This document shows positions 12,751 through 24,564 of a stretch of 64,000 nt of DNA, one piece after another. How positions within the stretch are numbered: the stretch's first letter is position 1; the number at the start of each line of letters is the position of its first letter. Origin of the DNA: Anaeramoeba flamelloides (taxonomy: Eukaryota > Metamonada > Anaeramoebidae); NCBI GenBank assembly GCA_027625915.1, contig JANTQA010000042.1, positions 1,872,001-1,936,000 of the forward strand, in the 5' to 3' direction. The notes under the pieces are model-generated. The model did no database searches. It had not been told where the DNA came from and saw only the letters and a program-made list of their open reading frames with translations. The translations under genes and the position numbers were made by a program.

Positions 12751-14680
12751 TAAGAATTGGAAAAAGTAATACAAGTGAACTTTTATTACTTTTGTAATTT
12801 TATACCAGAAAATTAAAAGGTTTCGTAATTTATTATTTGTTTCCAGACTTTTTGTTTTTTGTGTTGATTTGTTAAAGTTTACTTACAACGCTTATAGTAG
12901 ATATATTGCATCAAATAAATTAATAATAGTGAAAAAATAATAATTCCACCTTGAATGTCTAACTTTAGTCTGATATTAAAACTCAATTTTCAATTTGAAA
13001 ATATTTTCCAACACCTTTTCTATATCTGATCAGAAAAAACGAAACAAAAAATTTAAAATTTTTTAGAGAAAAAAGTAAAATAAAACTCAAATTGTATCTC
13101 ATTTCTGTAAAAAATCTAAAGGTTATTTCATTCCCTAACCACTTGATTTTTTTAAATGTAGAAAACATAAAAAAAAAATTTGAAAATAAAAAAAAAGATG
13201 AAATTTAATTTTTTTATTGTTTTTAACATCATAAGAAAATTTTTCTTCGAGCTCTTATTGAAACAATTGTGACTAAAAATCTTAAAGCCAGATGGTTTCA
13301 TATGTTCAAATCGAAAAGAATTGTTTTCTATTCCCAAGATGAATTTTAAATTCTCCAATTAAGAAGCCAGTTATTAATTGATTAAGATCCAAAAACCTTT
13401 GTTTATCAATTATTTGAATGATAAAGGTGTGTTGTCTCAAAAAGTCCAAAAAAAATGTTCCGATTTCAGAACTTTATGTGGTTTTGCAACAAAGCTCAAT
13501 TTCTTCCCAAAATTATTGCTTTACACATTAAAATCACATTTTAAAAAAAAAAATAAAAAAAAAATTAACTTCTCAAAACCATTGCTGATGTGAATTTATC
13601 AAACACAATTTCAACTATATTTCAAAGTTATTCTTTTAAAAGTAAATTGGGGATAAATTGAAAAAAAAATTAAAGAAAAATTGATCAAAATGACAAAATA
13701 AAAGGGTATTTGGATAATGGGGTATACTTATCGTTGTGAAATATCTCAAAATTCTTGTTTTTGTCACTTTAAAATTTTACAAAAAAAAATCATTTTTTTT
13801 AGAAATAAGGTAACGATATTTGAGTATTATACATTCTCACCTTGTTTTATCAATTGCAATATTAATTTTCAGTTGAAAAAGCAATGTAAGAATTTATACT
13901 ACTTTAAACAGGGTCCGTATTTATCCCAAAAAATGATTTTCATGGACATTTTTTTTTCATTTTTTTGAGAAATTTATTCAAATTTTGAATTTCCTAAAAA
14001 ATCCTCAAAAATTCTTTATTTTTTCGATTTAAATTGGAGAATATTTTTTTATAAATCAAATCTAACCAAAACCAAAGGACATATCAACTGTTTTGTTAAA
14101 ATAAATACCACCTTTCATTCAATACAGCCACATTCAGTAAAGAAATATTTCAAAATTGCAAAAAAAAATAGAGAGTCGATATTTTAACTTTATTAAATTT
14201 TCTATAAAAACATTTTCATTTGGAAAAACTGCCATCCAAAACTGTGATCAAAATTTACACAATCCCATTAAACAGATTTGTATTAAACACAATTAATAAG
14301 AAAATAGTCAATATTTATCCTTGAAAGCAAAAATACTTTGGAATTGTAAAATAATAATCGACACACATTTTGGAGAAAATTATAATTTGTAGAAAATTCC
14401 AAATTATTTGAAATCTTTTTCTGTTATTGTTGTAAGGTCAAATTTTCACAAAAAAGCTTTAGAAAGCAAAAAACATTTTTTTTCAATTTATTTAATTTTA
14501 GATTACTTAACTGATTTGAAGGAGTACCCACCCCCTCCTTTTTTTTTTGTAGGAATTACTCAAAGTTAATATTGTACACTTTTTTTTTCACTATTAACAT
14601 TTTTTTTTATCAAAATCAAAAGTTTTATAAAGTTAAAAGCGAAAAAAAGTTTTTCCACAAGAAATTAAATCACAAAATAC

Positions 14681-16818
14681 ATGACAACAAATATTGACAA
14701 TGGTAACGATCGGAAAAAACCAAAAAAACGTAGTTTTTCCTTGAAAAGATCCAGATCAAGATCTATTCACAAAGCGAAAACGGCGAAAATAAATTCAACA
14801 AAGAAACCCAAGGAAGAAAACGAAGACAATCTTGGGAAAAAAGCTATAAAAATCACTTCAACTGAGTTTGGAGTTCAAACTTTTTATTTTTTTGAGGACG
14901 TAGCTTGCAAAACTCTTCTCGAGACAATTTGTGAGAAACAAGGCTATTCAAAAAAAAAAACGAATAAAAGTATCTTAATCCTCACAACACCACAAATTCG
15001 GTGGCCTTTAGAAGTTATGGAAGAACCAATGAAACTTTTTGACTTTGATCACTCTTTAAAAAAGGGACTTTTTGTAACAATCCGTAAAAAAAAAAAATTA
15101 GAAAAGGTAACCAATCATTTCCAATTTGACTATTTGTTGTAGAACAAATGGCACAAAATTTTCGTTCGACTCTCCAAAATGAGGTTTTTGAAACAGGTAA
15201 AATTTCACTTATTGAATTCCATAAAATCAGTTTAAATTATTAATTTACCTCTTTTAGAAATGGGGACTTTTAGTGGTTTGTTAAAATTCTTCGGAGTTGA
15301 TTATTTTTTGGGAAAGTTGACTGTAAATTTTGATCTTCTTATTTTATACTTTATAGAAAAACATAATTTTTATTTATCTTTGCTTTGGTGAGTGTTTGCG
15401 GTTAAAAAAACAATGACAAGTTTTATATTTTATACCAAAAAATAATTAATTCTATTTTAGTGAATTTTACAAGTGAAAATTTTTTTTTTTTTTGTCTGTT
15501 GTCTACTCAAATTTTGGAATTCGAAAATCACAAATTGATAAAATCTTCTTCTTTTTATAAATTAAAAAATGAATTCTGAATGATTAAATAGATCAACTTA
15601 CGTGTTCACTTTTTTGACAATTCCAAAAAAACAGAAATGCAATTCACAATTGGTTATGACTCACAAGTCGAAAACCTTCTTTATAAAATTTCAACAAAAA
15701 AACACACTGATCAAGCGAATTTGCAGATTGAGTGTCATTTTGATAGAAAGAGTAAATTTTTAATTTTATTTTTCTCGTTTTTTTTGTCATAATTTTCGAA
15801 CAATTATTTCTTAACTGTGAAATGTTTTTACACAACTTTTTAATTAATATCAAATATAAAAACCTGATAAATTAGAACCTAAAATCTTAGCCTACAACAC
15901 CTATCTTATTGACGTGTTTCGGGAATATCTGGTTGTTGAAGGTTTTAAAATTGTTGCAAAAATAAAAACAAATCAAGAGAATATAAAAGATTCTCTTTAT
16001 TCTTCGTCTGTGTCTGAAAAAGAAACCAGCACTTCTGACGTCGATGATATTAGCTCTGATGATTTATTAAATTTTTTTGAAAATGAAAACTCAAATGACA
16101 GTAAGAGTGAGAAAATGGAAACAAAGAAAAAGAAAAAGAATAAGAGAAAGAGAAAGAAGAAGAATAGGAAGAAAAAGAAGAAAAACAACAAAAAGAAAAA
16201 GAAAAATAATAATAAAAATAAAAATAAAAAAAAAAAGAAAACGAAAAAGAAAATCGACGAAAAAAATGTAATAGAGGACAATGGAGAAAAAGAGATGAAA
16301 AAACAAGAAGAAGATGAGCACAAAGAAATTGAAAATGAAAAAAAAAAAGATATTGAAAAAGATATTGAAATAGGACTAGAAACAAGATTAGGAAGCGAGA
16401 ATGAAACTAAAAGAACAGAAAGATCAAGAATTAAAGAAAGGATGAAAAAGGCTTTACCGAAACCTCCAACAATACCCAAAAAACTTTTACAACAAACTAA
16501 AATTATGAAAAAAACAAAAAAAGTCCCAAGGCCACTCCCAAAAACACCATCAACCAAAAAGGTACAACCAGAAAAGGACGATGATTTTAAGTTTGATTTA
16601 AGTTTAACGACAAACCCCAAAAATAATTCCACTGAAATCCAAACAACTGTAAATTATTTTTTTTGTTTTCTTCTTCTTGTGAAATAATACAAAAAAAACA
16701 AAATATTTGGGTTTAATGACTACTTTTTCAGGCCAAAACAACGAAATTGTCGACAAAAACCCTCTTGAAAGAGTTCCATAATCTCAGTGAACTTTACCCA
16801 CTGAGAATTTCTTATTAA
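14681..16818 (+). CDS. Protein with two ubiquitin-like (talin F0/F1- or RBD-like) regions, K/E-rich linker and PxxP motifs; 6 exons
   Basis: Proposed exons: 14681-15083, 15143-15196, 15258-15322, 15592-15751, 15876-16648 and 16732-16818, giving 513 residues. All introns are GT-AG with matching phases. The first donor (ATCC|GTAAAA) is uncertain: a better-looking site at 15107 leaves a 36-base intron in the wrong phase. A basic Ser/Arg N-terminus precedes a ubiquitin-like segment (about 55-135; IKITSTEFGVQTFYFFEDVA...TLLETICEKQG). A second (about 175-260) starts LTINLRVHFFDNSKKTEMQF and continues GYDSQVENLLYKIS. Spacing and the K-x-L-x-x-L/I-C pattern recall talin F0 and F1 or Ras-binding folds. 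A long Lys/Glu tract follows, then PKPPTIPKK and PRPLPKTP, which look like SH3 ligands. Adaptor function near membrane or cytoskeleton is inference only. I do not recognise a named orthologue. Confidence 0.7.
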
Positions 16819-17605
16819 AAAAATTGCAAATTTTCAAATTCAAACAAATTTCATCAACTGGACCTTTCTCAGATCCATACAAAAAATTCATTTTTACAAG
16901 TTCATAATTTCCATTTCAACTCTGTAAACACGAAACAATTACTCAAGCTTTTCGAAAGATTTTTTTTAGTTACTTTACCCAGTTTGAATATTTTGAAATT
17001 TAACAAGCACTTGGAAATCCCCTTAAAGTCATTTATTTTTTAAAATTTATATTTAAAAATAATTTGAAAAATTGTTTTTGGGTTTATAATTGATTTTGAC
17101 TTTGAAATTAGTAATTTTTTTGATCCAATTTCTACAGAATGAAAATTCTTTTTGAGAATTGAATGTAAAATAACATAATAACTTCCCACCTCCAGTCTGG
17201 GAACGTAGTACTTCAAGGATTAATTCCCAGTAATTTTTTTTTTTTCAATTTACACTTTTATTTATTCAAAAAATGTATATATTAAGAACTATCGGAATTT
17301 TACAGTTGGAAATTAATAATTTTATGTTTAACTTGATATTTATTGAAAATTCAAGAGTGAAAAGTCAATAGATATTGTTAAAATTTCAAAATTTAAGTTT
17401 TTTTTTTTTCTCAATTTTTTGGTTTGAACAAATCATTTTCTCATTTTTAAATCCGAAATTTACTTCTTAAATGTTTAGAAACTAACACACGTTAAACACT
17501 TCAAGCTTTAAACCACTTTATTCTCAACAAAATATTATAAAAAACTTTCGTTTAGTTACAAATAGACTTAAACACCACCCGAATAGCTCGGGGGCATTCA
17601 AAGTT

Positions 17606-17750
17606 GTAAACTAAATTTCAAAATAAATGGCACAATTTTATTTTATTATTTTTTTTTACTTTTTTTTTATAATTTAAAAGAAAAACAAATATTTCTAGAG
17701 TATAGAACTGAATATTAAAATAGTAATTTTTTATTAAAATAGATTAAAGG
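17606..17750 (+). mobile_element. F4 element, truncated left end
   Basis: The tip GTAAACTAAATTTCAAAATA followed by AATGGCAC, and the later AGTATAGAACTGAATATTAA block, match the F4 copies at 9881 and 11002. The transposase part and the right tip are absent. It runs directly into the F1 element at 17764. Confidence 0.55.
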
Positions 17751-17763
17751 AATAGAGACAATA

Positions 17764-18400
17764 ATGTAAACACCATTTCAAAAATTCTGACTAACCTGCT
17801 ATTAATAAATTGAAATATATAAATATATATCTTTTAGTATTCAAGAACAACTAATAATTAAATCTGATTTTTAATTCACTTTTAAATCATTCTAAATATA
17901 TATAAACCCGATATTTTAAAAATGAAAAAAAATAAAACCAAAAACTAAAAAAAAGTGAGTCACAATTTTTGAAGTGAGAGTTATGGATTTCTTATTACTG
18001 AACTTTCACTGAAAAAAAGTTAACAACAAGATTTTTTTGAATAATTAAATTCATGTTAAAAGGCATTATAATGTCTCAATTTTCTTAGTGATTATTGGTC
18101 TTTTCGAAGATCTTTTTTTTTTTCCACATGATCTTTTGTAAAAAAAAAAGTAAAAAAAAAAACAAAATTAGAAAAAGAAAAGAAAAAGAGAAAAATTTTT
18201 CAAAAAAAAGATCAAGAAAAGCAAAAGAAAAATAAATTAAACAAAAATTTGAAAAAGCAAAACAAAAATTTGCAAAATTTGAAAAAAGGATTCTGATCCA
18301 AAAATTTGAAAATATTTTTTTGATAAGAATACTGAAATAAACTCTCAAAACAACTTCGATTAACATTATAAAGTGAGTCAAAAATTTTGAAATCTAGTTT
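17764..18400 (+). mobile_element. MITE family F1, copy 1
   Basis: About 640 bases. The left end reads GTAAACACCATTTCAAAAAT then TCTGACTAACCTG; the right end read backwards gives TATATAAACTAGATTTCAAA then ATTTTTGACTCACTTT. The whole length matches the inverse of 47937-48493, including TTACTGAACTTTCACTG and GATCTTTTTTTTTTTCCACA-like blocks. No conserved frame. The right end runs into a (TA)n array. Confidence 0.75.
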
Positions 18401-18423
18401 ATATATATATATATATATATATA
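18400..18423. repeat. (TA)n microsatellite at an element end
   Basis: About twelve TA units directly adjoin the right tip of the F1 element. Similar arrays adjoin elements at 24376 and 47912, so they may be expanded TA target sites or preferred targets. Confidence 0.9.
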
Positions 18424-18454
18424 CAACTCATTTATTTTAATACAAAATATACTA

Positions 18455-18650
18455 GAGTCAGTTCCACATTTAAGACACAAACAACAACTAAATTTAAGGC
18501 ACAGAAAAATCTCAAATTAAAGCACATTTTTTGAAATTTTTCTTTACACAAACTATTTTACTAGACTTTGAATTTTGTGCGGTAATTTGAACTTTTTACT
18601 GCGCCTTAAATTTTGCAGTTAGTTTATGTCTTAAAAGTGGGAATAACCGT
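18455..18650. mobile_element. MITE family F7, copy 1 (about 200 bases)
   Basis: The left tip after TA is GAGTCAGTTCCACATTTAAG then ACACAAAC; the right tip read backwards is TACGGTTATTCCCACTTTTA then AGACATAAAC. A second inner inverted repeat (AATTTAAGGCACAG against the reverse of TGCGCCTTAAATTTTGC) makes the element fold almost completely into a hairpin. It matches 26125-26318. Confidence 0.75.
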
Positions 18651-19385
18651 ATAAGTTAATATAAACCTTATTTTATTTATAATTAGTGATAAATAAGACT
18701 TTTTAAACACTAAAAATTTACAAGCTATATTTCTATATACATTGTTAATACCTTTACAAATAACTTTAAGGAATAATCATCTCCATAAAATTCAATAATA
18801 ATCAAGTATTTTGATAATACTAAACCTATAAAAGCATTTTTTTTTTTCTGAATAAAATTGATTTAACATGTTTTAAAAGATTTACTTCAAAAATTAACAG
18901 AAAAAATTACAAAGGTCAGAAAAAAACCAAAATATTTTTTAAATAAAGCGAAAAACCACAAACACAAACACAACAAAAAAGTTGAAAAAATTTTTTTAAT
19001 TGTTTTAAAAAAAAGTACTTACCTAGGCAATTTTAATATTATTTCAAGGGATAACTTAGAGTAATTAATTGTTGAAATATATTTATAAAAAATCCTATGT
19101 CAGGTACATTTTTTAAAAAACAAATAAAATATTCCAATCAAATAAAAAAAAAAATATAAAAAAAAACTTGTTGCATTCTATTAACATTAAACTACTTTAT
19201 TGAATTCTAATCATTTCAAAAAAATTTTTTTGTATTGTTTTTTTTACTCTAATAACCTTACACTTAATAAAATTTTATTACTATTCATGATTTATTTCTG
19301 ATTACAAAAACTATATTAAATGAATTACATTTTTTTTTAATTTTTAATTTTTTTTTTTTTTTTTTTTTTGGATATGCCCATTCCG

Positions 19386-19498
19386 TGAATAATCGTGGAA
19401 TCTATGATTTTATATTTAACCTCCTTGAATAAATTTAAGTAAAAGTACACTTAGAATATAATTTATACCCCTCCAGTAATAATAATAATAATAATAAT
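19386..19498 (+). repeat. F11 repeat with (AAT)n tail, copy a
   Basis: One of four copies in the window. Shared order: AATAATCGTGGAATCTATGA, a second weak stem, AATTTAAGTAAAAG, an ACACTTAGAATATAATTTA block (GAGTGTAATTTA in other copies), CCTCCAGT, then (AAT)n. See 47810, 53105 and, inverted, 51643. Confidence 0.7.
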
Positions 19499-19616
19499 CC
19501 ATTTCTTATCAATTCAAAACAAATCAAAAAATCTGTTTATATTCAATATAATATAAATCCCACTTATATTTTTTTTTTTGTTTTATATTTATTTAATTTT
19601 AAAATTATTTAATAGC

Positions 19617-20395
19617 TCTCACCCAAAAATAAAGAAAATATAACAAAAAAAAATATTTATCGAAGATTTTCAACAAGATTCCGCAAAAAGAAAATAATAA
19701 AAAATAAAGAAAAATATGATAACACTAATTCAAACCCTTTCGGCAACGAAGAAAAAGAAAATAATTTTGATCAAGAAAAGGAGGGAACCATCATCAATAA
19801 CAATGAACTTATTAAAGAAAATATCCAATCTTTACAAAAAATCAATCATAATGAAATTATTATCAACAAGAACGACAAAGATAACGACAAAACCATCAAC
19901 AACAAAGAAACCATCATCATTAACAGTACCAACACAACTGATAATGAGCAAGAAAATCACAAAAATAATGAAAATATAAATAGTAATAAAAAAGAAAAAG
20001 AAGATTATTCAAATAAAATGAGTTATTCTTTTCCCAGGAAATATCAATTTAGCCGAGAAAAAGTAGAATTCCAATTATTCAATCGAAATATTATGGATTA
20101 TATTGTTGAATCAAATACAAAATATTTACAAAATATTGGATTTTTTATGGATCCACAAGGGATGCTTCAAAAAATTCAAAAAAATATAGGTATTTTGGAA
20201 ATGATTAAACTGGAAATGGAAGATATTGGCTCAAATTTTAATAAGCATTTATCCAAAATTAAAAGCGTTGTTGAAGATCAAATTTCTTCTTTTTTTCTTT
20301 TTTCAATTCCTTTTGTTTGCAATGTAAGTTAATTAACTTGAAACGCCCCCCCTCCTTTTTTTTTTTTTTTTTTTTTTTTAATAGATTTGAATTAA

Positions 20396-20426
<31 letters not shown>

Positions 20427-23400
20427 TAACAAACAATTTTTAAAACTAATAGTTATACAAGTTCAAAGGAAAAAAATTTAAATCTGATAATTTAGAAGAA
20501 ATAGAAAATCTAATTAAAAAAAAAAAGGGGCAAATAAATAATGAAAATCAATCCGAGGCATTGGCCCTAATTAAAGATTTACAATCAATGAAACAATTTT
20601 CTAATTCACCTGATAAAGTAAAAATTAAAAAAAAATCATTAACAATTTCAAAATTTTTTTTTTTTTTACTTTCATCCTAATTCAATTATTGTAAATCATT
20701 ATTCGAAAAAATAAATAACAATAACAATAACAATCATAAATAAAAATAATAGGGTGTGTTAGATTTGATTAAACAGGATTTAGGGGTATATTGGTTTAAT
20801 ACAAATAATGATTTAGAAATGTCGAATGGAAGGCCACCATCTGCGACTCATTTTGGCTTTAAATTTTCATCCAAGCCAATTAAAAATGGGAATTTAGATA
20901 CCAAGACAGGTGTTTTATCTAAAAAGGCACCATTTTACTTTTCAATGACACAAAATTTTTTACATTATTTTAAATTAGAAAAGAATAAACCACAGGATTT
21001 GGAAGAAAAAATTAAAAACCGAGAATTAAAAAAATCGCTACCATTAAGCATTTTAGACATTTCCAATGCATCTAGTGTCAATATTAGTTTATCACAAGAA
21101 AAGGAACAATCTAGTTTTCGAATTGCTTATGAGACAAGCCACATTGACGTCTTCCCAAATTCAGAGTTAGAAAAAGAAAATTGGGAAAGAATGATTGGAT
21201 TAATGAAATCCCGATTGCACATCCAAAAGCTAATTCAAATAAATGCCGTATTACCAAAATATCCGTGGTCATATGCCATTATCTTCCATAGTAATGATCT
21301 CGAATTAGGACCAACGGATTATGAAGCAGGATTATATAGCTTTGATATTCGATGTCTAAACTCGATGTGGAACATTAAAAAAACCTTTCCAGAATTTATC
21401 GAATTTCGTCATGAATTAAATAAGATGTTTCCAAAAGTAATATTCCCAGCCATTCCAAATAAATATTTAAATTTAAAGAAAAAAAAAAAGAACATTAAAA
21501 ATCAAAATCAAAATCAAAAAAAAAAAAAAAAAAAAAAAGATAAGAAAAATAAGAATAAGAATAATTTCAAAACCAATAAAAATAATACAAATAATTCGAT
21601 GAAAAAACAAATGCTGATTAAACAACGGATATTATTTGTGGATGCATTTATCAAAGAAATCTTATCCGATTTAGATATTTCTCAAAGTAAAACTGTTCGA
21701 TCATTTTTTCAAATGGATAATGTATATAACGCGATTGTTATGGAGGATATGGAACTTATGAAATTGACGATTGATTTAGATCAAGAGGCATGCATTAAAT
21801 TAACGAAGGATGGAAACAACATTTTACATTTTGCGATCGAAAAGGGATGCAACCAAGAAATTATAAAGTTAATTTTGGAGTATTTCCCAGACTTATATAA
21901 CAAATTAAACCCCCAAAAAATTTCGCCATTGTTATTAGCAGCTGGACTGGGGCAAGTTGAAACTTTAAAAACATTTTCAAAATTCGAATCAATTAATTTA
22001 AATTTTCTTCATAACAAAACACAGGGGATGTCTGCCTTTTTGTATTCTGCACAATGCTCGCAATTGGGAACAATGAAATTTTTAGTTGAAAGCAATGCTG
22101 CTACAATTAACCAACAGCAAACGTTTAGTTTGAACAGCGCATTGCATTTTGCAATAAATAACGAGAATTTTGAAATGGCAAAATATTTGCTACAAGCTGG
22201 CATTGACATTGAATTAAAAGATTCCAAATTACTCACGGCGTTACATTATGCGATCAAAAGTCAAAATTTGCAAATTATGGAGTTACTATTGGACAACAAC
22301 TGCAAAGTCAATTCAATTGATAACGAAGGCAGAACTAGCCTGCACATATGCGCACAAACTGGCAACCATGAAAATTTACAGACCCTAATATACACAAACA
22401 AATGTAAAATAGATCGTTTAGATAACTATAACAGAAATGCACTATTTTATGCAATTGATATAAATTCTGTAGAATGCGCCAAAATATTAATTGAAAGAGG
22501 AATAGACACGAATACCTATGACTATTTAGGCTTTAATGCTATACACTTTGCAGTCAAAAAGGGAAGTGCCAAAATCGTGAATTATTTTGAAAAGAATGTA
22601 AACCGCAAAGAAATAGATGCTTCAAAGCCAACAAAGAAATTAAATTACCCCATACATACAGCTACCATAAAGGGGAAAATACCAATAATTAACTTTTTAT
22701 TGAAAAACGAAATTGAAATAAATGCACAGAATCAACAAGGTAACACAGCCCTGCATATTGCAATAATCAATTCTAAATTAGATGTAATCAAGATCTTGGC
22801 CAAACAGAAAAATATCAATACAATGATTGTAAATAATAACAACCATTATCCTTTATTTTTAACTTCCAAATTGAACATGCAAACAATTGCAATCGATATA
22901 GCATATCTTTTATTAGAAAAGAACGCGGACATTGATTCAAGAAATGGCAAATTGCAAAGAACTGCTTTACAACAGGCTATCATAAATAAAAAATACAAGC
23001 TGGCAAGGTTCCTGGTAGAGATGGGTGCAAAATCAACCATCAGAGATTCACAAGGAGAAACTGCACTTCATTCATGCTGTTGTAAAATTAAAAATAACTC
23101 TTTGACGAGATATTTAGTTCAAAGAGGATGTGACCCCTTTTTTGGTGACAAAAATCAAAAATCTGTCATAGATTTAATTTTTAATATAAAATTGAAAAAA
23201 AATTTGAAAAAAGATTGGGAAAATTATAAAAAACGTACTGAAAAAAGGAAGAACTCATTATCATCAAATCCCAATCTCAACCACAATCCTAATTCCAATT
23301 CCAATTCCAATTCCAATTCCAATTCCAATTCCACCCAAGAGAAACCTAACCATTTTATTAAAATTAATTACTTTCCCGAAAATTATGATAAACAATCCAT

Positions 23401-23656
23401 TTTACAAAAACCAACAAAATTCACTTGTAGAACATTGAATTCAATAGATGATTTAAAATTAGCTATTGCTCAAAAATTCGGTTTGCAGGCAATAAATAAT
23501 CTTCACTTAGTAGCATTTAGTAAAATTTTTGGATATTATACACATTTGGAAAGGAAAACCGATTTTAATCCCATTTTTTTATCCACTAACGAGGTAAATG
23601 TTTATCACACATCAGATTTCGAAAATTTATTTGATTTTCACAAATTTTTAAATTAA
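19617..23656 (+). CDS. PH-PX-ankyrin repeat protein with helical N-terminus and C-terminal ubiquitin-like region
   Basis: The core exons are 20018-20323 (from ATG), 20453-20617 and 20753-23656; introns are GT-AG and all phase 0. From that ATG the product is 1,124 residues. The same frame is open upstream to 19619, just after an acceptor (TTTAATAG), and encodes an Asn/Lys-rich stretch without ATG, so a further 5' exon is likely. Residues 1-195 are helical, perhaps BAR-like. A PH domain lies near 205-310 (TGVLSKKAPFYFSMTQNFLH...LEKENWERMIGLM). A PX domain follows at 350-475 (YSFDIRCLN...FPEFIEFRHEL), split by a Lys/Asn insert at 398-440. About twelve ankyrin repeats fill 480-965. An Asn-Ser repeat and a ubiquitin-like end (FTCRTLNSIDDLKLAIAQKF) close it. 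PH and PX predict phosphoinositide membrane binding. There is no ArfGAP zinc finger, unlike ACAP/ASAP proteins. Confidence 0.87.
20397..20427. repeat. (TTA)n microsatellite in first intron of the PH-PX-ankyrin gene
   Basis: About nine to ten TTA units lie within the 129-base intron between 20323 and 20453, behind a long T run. Confidence 0.85.
23291..23332 (+). repeat. Coding (AATTCC)n hexanucleotide repeat
   Basis: Seven near-perfect hexamer units in the PH-PX-ankyrin gene encode alternating Asn-Ser between the last ankyrin repeat and the C-terminal ubiquitin-like region. A hexamer keeps the frame whatever the copy number. Confidence 0.9.
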
Positions 23657-23836
23657 TATAATTTACTTTAATAATCAATTATATTTGATATTATTTCTCT
23701 CTCTTTTTTTATTATTATTATATTTTATTAAAAATTGTTATTATTTAATAATTTAGTATTTTTTTTTAAAATAACAAAAATAAATTACAAAATGATAATA
23801 AATTTGTTTTATATTCATTTATTGTGATATACTTAT

Positions 23837-24382
23837 ATCTATATAAACCTTTTTCGGTACAATGTACCACCATTTTTTTCAAATATCAATTATTTTTTTC
23901 ACTTACTCTTTTGAAGAACAAATAAGAAATAAGTTGAATAGTACACTTCAGAGAACTTTGATATATGTATGAAGTGACTACTAATAAATCAATATAGATA
24001 TTGAAAAATAGAAAAACTCAAATCCTTGATGGTGATATTGAGTTAAAACATAGAATTTTCATTTTGATCTTTATTTGAAGATCTTAATAAAATTCCAATA
24101 TAAATCAATATGATTTCTCTACAGCCATTTTTAAACTTTCAATAATTTTGAAAGTGCAAGTTTTTACTGAGTGGCTATGAGATCTTGTAATAAAAAAAAT
24201 TTATGCAAATGAATTAGGTGAAAAAAAAAATCGAACAAAAAAAACAAAAATGTGTAAAAATAATTTCAATTTTGATATAACCAAGAAAATTATTTCTTCT
24301 GTAATATATTTAAACCATTGAAACACAAGTGAAACATTCACCATAACAACTGGGTAATTTTTACTAGAAATTAGTTTATATA
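23837..24382 (+). mobile_element. MITE family F2, copy B
   Basis: The left tip is TATCTATATAAACCTTTTTC and the right end is ACTAGAAATTAGTTTATATA running into (TA)n. The interior matches 1019-1592 and 48487-49193 (GAAGAACAAATAAGAAATAA; GATCTTGTAATAAAAAAAAT; CCATAACAACTGG). Non-coding. Confidence 0.72.
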
Positions 24383-24401
24383 TATATATATATATATATA
24401 A
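24376..24401. repeat. (TA)n microsatellite abutting F2 copy B
   Basis: About thirteen TA units continue from the terminal TATA of the element. Confidence 0.9.
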
Positions 24402-24540
24402 AACAAGATTTTCAGAAAAGAGTAAAAAAAAATTAATTTCTTAAAAATTATGAAATCGATTATAACAAGAAATTTGAAACAATTCAGGACACAAATAAGA
24501 GGATTTTAGCAACTTAGTATTTTTTTTTAATATTTTGGTC

Positions 24541-24564
24541 TTATATATATATATATATATATAT
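24541..24564. repeat. (TA)n microsatellite
   Basis: About eleven TA units in intergenic DNA; no element end was recognised next to it. Confidence 0.85.

Larger units (their letters stand above)
8204..14680. other. Intergenic cluster of inverted-repeat elements
   Basis: This is about 6.5 kb between the CAND1 start and the next plus-strand gene. It contains a degraded F3 copy (8440-8870), an F5 element (8953-9463), two opposed F4 elements (9881-10400 and 11002-11505) and an F3 element (12326-12750). These are listed separately. The rest (about 11.5-12.3 and 12.75-14.68 kb) is AT-rich with only short chance frames. Because CAND1 and the 14.7 kb gene diverge, promoters for both should lie here, but no motif could be picked out. 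Confidence 0.55.
16819..19616. other. Intergenic with several repeat elements
   Basis: The stretch contains a truncated F4 end (17606-17750), an F1 element (17764-18400), a (TA)n tract (18400-18423), an F7 element (18455-18650) and an (AAT)-tailed F11 copy (19386-19498). Between them the sequence is AT-rich with no frame worth calling. The last 120 bases before 19617 are presumably the promoter, 5' leader or first intron of the following PH-PX-ankyrin gene. Confidence 0.5.

Noticed and set aside
13231-13340. Plus-strand reading RWFHMFKSKRIVFYSQDEF, recalling the W..V.FSDE.RF motif of Tc1 transposases
   Set aside because: Only one short weak match, key Asp not aligned with confidence, and no second motif nearby.
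15461-15472. A 12-base micro-exon in the ubiquitin-like/PxxP gene
   Set aside because: It gives a phase that does not fit the following exon. Ending exon 3 at 15322 and joining to 15592 fits in phase without it.
15997-16632. Long minus-strand frame opposite the Lys/Glu-rich exon
   Set aside because: It is the antisense of AAA/GAA-rich codons, giving only Phe, Leu and Ser. The plus strand has consistent splicing and mixed domains.
23837-24382. Retroelement LTR or solo LTR interpretation of the F1 and F2 repeats
   Set aside because: Ends are inverted, not direct, start with TATATAAAC rather than TG...CA, and flank TA instead of a 4-6 base duplication.
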